Shown piece after piece: positions 62,098 to 64,000 of a stretch of DNA of 64,000 bases. Position numbers and translations under genes: made by a program. The stretch is from NCBI GenBank assembly GCA_013821315.1, contig JACDHA010000003.1, positions 1 through 64,000 on the forward strand, in the 5' to 3' direction. The notes beneath the pieces are model-generated. The model saw nothing but the letters and a program-made list of their open reading frames with translations. It was not told the DNA's origin and ran no database searches. The number at the start of each line of letters is the position of its first letter. Positions within the stretch are counted from its first letter, which is position 1. Origin of the DNA: Candidatus Dependentiae bacterium. GTDB lineage: Bacteria > Babelota > Babeliae > Babelales > Babelaceae.

Positions 62098-62115
62098 AAA
62101 GGGGCGTGCCCCTTT
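62098..62115. repeat. GGGGC palindrome, second copy
   Basis: AAAGGGGC and GCCCCTTT flank GT, followed by AAAACCCC. It resembles the copy at 58026-58046 and lies between ychF and its terminator. Confidence 0.55.
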
Positions 62116-62164
62116 AAAACCCCGTTTATTAGTTTATTTATTAGTTTTTAATACGTATTAAAAA

Positions 62165-63280
62165 CTAAACGTTAAATTTAATGTGTACCACGTCACCATC
62201 TTGTACTTTATAATCCTGGCCCTCAATGCGAATTTTGCCTACTTCTTTAAGTTTAGCTTCTGTACCATATTCAAAAAGATCTTTGCAATTAAATATATCA
62301 GCACAAATAAAACCACGCTCTAAATCTGAATGTATTTCACCCGCTGCTTGACGTATAGTTAGTCCTGTTTTAATAGGCCATGCGTGAACTTCTTTTGGAC
62401 CACAGGTAAAGAACGTTATAAGACCTAAATGAGTGTAAGTGCGTGCAATAATAGTATCTAAGCCTTTTTCTTTAAGGCCCATCATAGATGCCATCTCTTG
62501 TTGTTCTTCGGGGCTAAGCTGGCTAAGCTCATACTCAAGTCGTGCACTTATTGGTACAACGCGGTCCTGCCCAAAAGTAGAGACTAATTTTTGGTAGTGC
62601 TTATTGTTTTTGTAAGCATTATCAGCTACTTCGTTTTCAGATATATTGGCAATAATTAAAAAGTTTTTAGCTGATACCAAAGGTATAGTTTGTACTGGAG
62701 ACTCTTGGAGTAATTTTTGTACTTGTGCTAAATCCAGATCATTAAGAGCTACGGTAAGCTTTTCAAGAAGTTCAAGTTCAAGCGTTAATTCTTTAAGCTC
62801 TGCAGGCTTATTTTTACTGCTTTTAGCTAAATGTGCTGCTTTGGTTTTCCGTTTATCAACTGAATCAAGATCTTTAAGCATAAGCTCTGTTATAATAATT
62901 TCATAATCGATCAATGGATCTATTTCATCAGTACGTGAATAGGTTATATTTGGGTCATCAAAACAACGTAGCACATGAAGTATAAGATCAACTTCTCGTA
63001 TATGACTTAAAAATTGATTGCCTAGACCTTCGCCTGAAGCTGCACCTTTAACAAGGCCTGCTATATCTACAAATTGCACGGTAGCTGGTAGCAATTTGGG
63101 AGACTTATAGATAGCTTGCAGCTTTGGTATACGCTCGTCAGGTACACTTGTGCATGCCATATGAGGATCAATAGTACAAAAAGGGTAGTTCTCTGCAGGT
63201 ACAGAAGATTTTGTAAGGGCATTAAAAAGTGTAGATTTACCAACGTTAGGTAATCCTACAAGCCCGGCGCAAATACTCAT
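62165..63280 (-). CDS. ychF: ribosome-binding ATPase YchF
   Basis: The ATG at 63280 gives 371 residues starting MSICAGLVGLPNVGKSTLFN, the YchF G1 loop with the Asn that favours ATP. FCTIDPHMACTSVPDERI, FVDIAGLVKGAASGEGLGN and SHIREVDLILHVLRCF follow, then the helical and TGS domains (FFTCGPKEVHAW, KTGLTIRQAAGEIHSDLERG). YchF is a ribosome-associated ATPase of the OBG class. A longer in-frame start at 63319 is not supported; AAGGA lies before 63280. Confidence 0.96.
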   Translation of the reverse strand: MSICAGLVGLPNVGKSTLFNALTKSSVPAENYPFCTIDPHMACTSVPDERIPKLQAIYKSPKLLPATVQFVDIAGLVKGAASGEGLGNQFLSHIREVDLILHVLRCFDDPNITYSRTDEIDPLIDYEIIITELMLKDLDSVDKRKTKAAHLAKSSKNKPAELKELTLELELLEKLTVALNDLDLAQVQKLLQESPVQTIPLVSAKNFLIIANISENEVADNAYKNNKHYQKLVSTFGQDRVVPISARLEYELSQLSPEEQQEMASMMGLKEKGLDTIIARTYTHLGLITFFTCGPKEVHAWPIKTGLTIRQAAGEIHSDLERGFICADIFNCKDLFEYGTEAKLKEVGKIRIEGQDYKVQDGDVVHIKFNV

Positions 63281-63474
63281 GAGTAGTATCCTTAAATTAT
63301 CGAAATTATTAAAAAGCATTAGAAAAGCTCATGTCGCATACATGAGGGTTCATGCTCTTTGTCTTAAATTACTTTATACTTAGAGAGAGAAACTAGTAGT
63401 GTTTAGGGCTTATAAAGCCTCTATACCTAGTATATAATGGAAAAATTGATCTGTACATGTAGCTTTACTTGGAT

Positions 63475-64000
63475 ATGCTTATGCTTCTAAAACTTGCCTT
63501 TTGGGCAGCACTTTTACTGTCTGCTGGTTGGTATATACACAATAAACTTAAATTTCAAGATAATTGCATAGGTTTTAACAGCGGATCGTTGCTTTGTGGT
63601 AAAGCGGTGTATAGTAAAAAAACTTTTGAGCATGATTTGGTTGTTAACGGAAATTTTTCTGGCACTGAAGTTGCTTTACAAGCAGCAATTATTAATGGCA
63701 CCGCATACTTGAGTAAGTCTCATGTACATGGTGCCTTAACTGTTAATGGAATGGTTGAAGCTCAAAGTAGTTTTTTTGATGGACCGGTAAGTGTGCAAGG
63801 CTATTTTATTGGAAAGAGCATAGCAGTAGCACATACTATTAATCTATGCGGCATGCTAAAAATAACAGACTCTCAAATGCAAGCAATTACGGTAAAAAAC
63901 TCAAAAGAAAAACCGGCTCATATTTACTTGTACGGTTCCACCCATGTAGCAGCAGATATAGTATTTGTAGAAAGCAACGGTATAGTACATGCCGATAAAA
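63475..64000 (+). CDS. bactofilin-like membrane-anchored protein, partial
   Basis: An open frame runs from the ATG at 63475 to the window end without stop (175 codons). It has an N-terminal membrane anchor (LKLAFWAALLLSAGWYI) and repeated beta-helix-like segments with G at regular intervals (DLVVNGNFSGTEVALQAA, HVHGALTVNGMVEAQS, GPVSVQGYFIGKSIAVA), similar to bactofilin/DUF583 turns. Bactofilins polymerise into scaffolds that guide peptidoglycan or envelope shape. The 3' end lies outside the window, so the length is unknown. Confidence 0.6.
   Translation, partial: MLMLLKLAFWAALLLSAGWYIHNKLKFQDNCIGFNSGSLLCGKAVYSKKTFEHDLVVNGNFSGTEVALQAAIINGTAYLSKSHVHGALTVNGMVEAQSSFFDGPVSVQGYFIGKSIAVAHTINLCGMLKITDSQMQAITVKNSKEKPAHIYLYGSTHVAADIVFVESNGIVHADK

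Overview
The window is AT-rich, gene-dense bacterial DNA from what looks like a host-associated, reduced Gram-negative organism. About sixteen ankyrin-repeat loci, nearly all with Sec signal peptides, many other exported enzymes, an AmpG-poor but still present peptidoglycan/division set (uppP-like, ftsK, murF, rsmH), an outer-membrane porin and a giant-virus-style ankyrin protein fit an amoeba- or protist-associated lineage such as Candidatus Dependentiae (TM6/Babela group). That assignment is inference from gene content; no rRNA gene is present to settle it.

Layout. 0.2-5 kb: ankyrin protein with an F-box-like tail, UppP-like phosphatase, a TnpB (IS200/IS605) relic, a second ankyrin/F-box-like gene, a small exported protein and an exported alpha/beta hydrolase. 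5-9.7 kb: core genes ftsK, murF, rsmH. 9.8-24.4 kb: an accessory block with a 1655-residue exported protein made of ~265-residue tandem units, a decayed continuation of its 3' end cut off by a second TnpB relic, and a cluster of ankyrin paralogues sharing one C-terminal cap module; three of these are damaged (one frameshift, one in-frame TAG, one fragment). 24.5-32.2 kb: spoVG, tRNA-Gln(UUG), an autoinhibited Fic protein with a palindromic operator, maf, two ABC-2 type exporter pairs with an ankyrin gene between them. 32.2-39.7 kb: more ankyrin genes, a Cys-rich copper-storage-like bundle, a pseudouridine synthase, an hspR-htpX pair, and an exported papain-like cysteine protease candidate. 39.7-42.1 kb: a type IV AbiE-like toxin-antitoxin cassette bracketed by 54-bp direct repeats, one of which is the 3' end of a Bax-inhibitor-1 family gene. 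42-48.6 kb: ankyrin, NUDIX, exported zinc protease, porin, DoxX-like protein, small lipoprotein, DMT transporter. 48.6-52.5 kb: a four-gene operon of exported proteins (two ankyrin/F-box-like proteins, a macrodomain protein, a SAM methyltransferase). 52.6-64 kb: DUF2975/YozG-type pair, exported HAD protein, aminoglycoside-phosphotransferase-like kinase, a 14-bladed Cys-rich beta-propeller, a DnaB-like helicase with an excisionase-type HTH protein, a Cys-less rhodanese, an ankyrin protein with an NLS-like tail, YchF, and the start of a bactofilin-like gene.

How it works together. The core genes serve envelope synthesis and division. The accessory genes look like a host-interaction arsenal: ankyrin arrays as binding surfaces, F-box-like tails as possible links to host ubiquitin ligases, and exported enzymes (cysteine protease candidate, macrodomain, methyltransferase, metalloprotease, hydrolase) as possible effectors. 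Recurrent TTGACA/T-N16-18-TATAAT-like promoters precede many of these genes, and strong hairpins separate transcription units. The most notable structures are the repeat-bracketed AbiE cassette, the exported four-gene operon, the two ankyrin families defined by their C-terminal modules, the paired TnpB 3'-end relics, and the giant tandem-repeat protein with its decayed tail.
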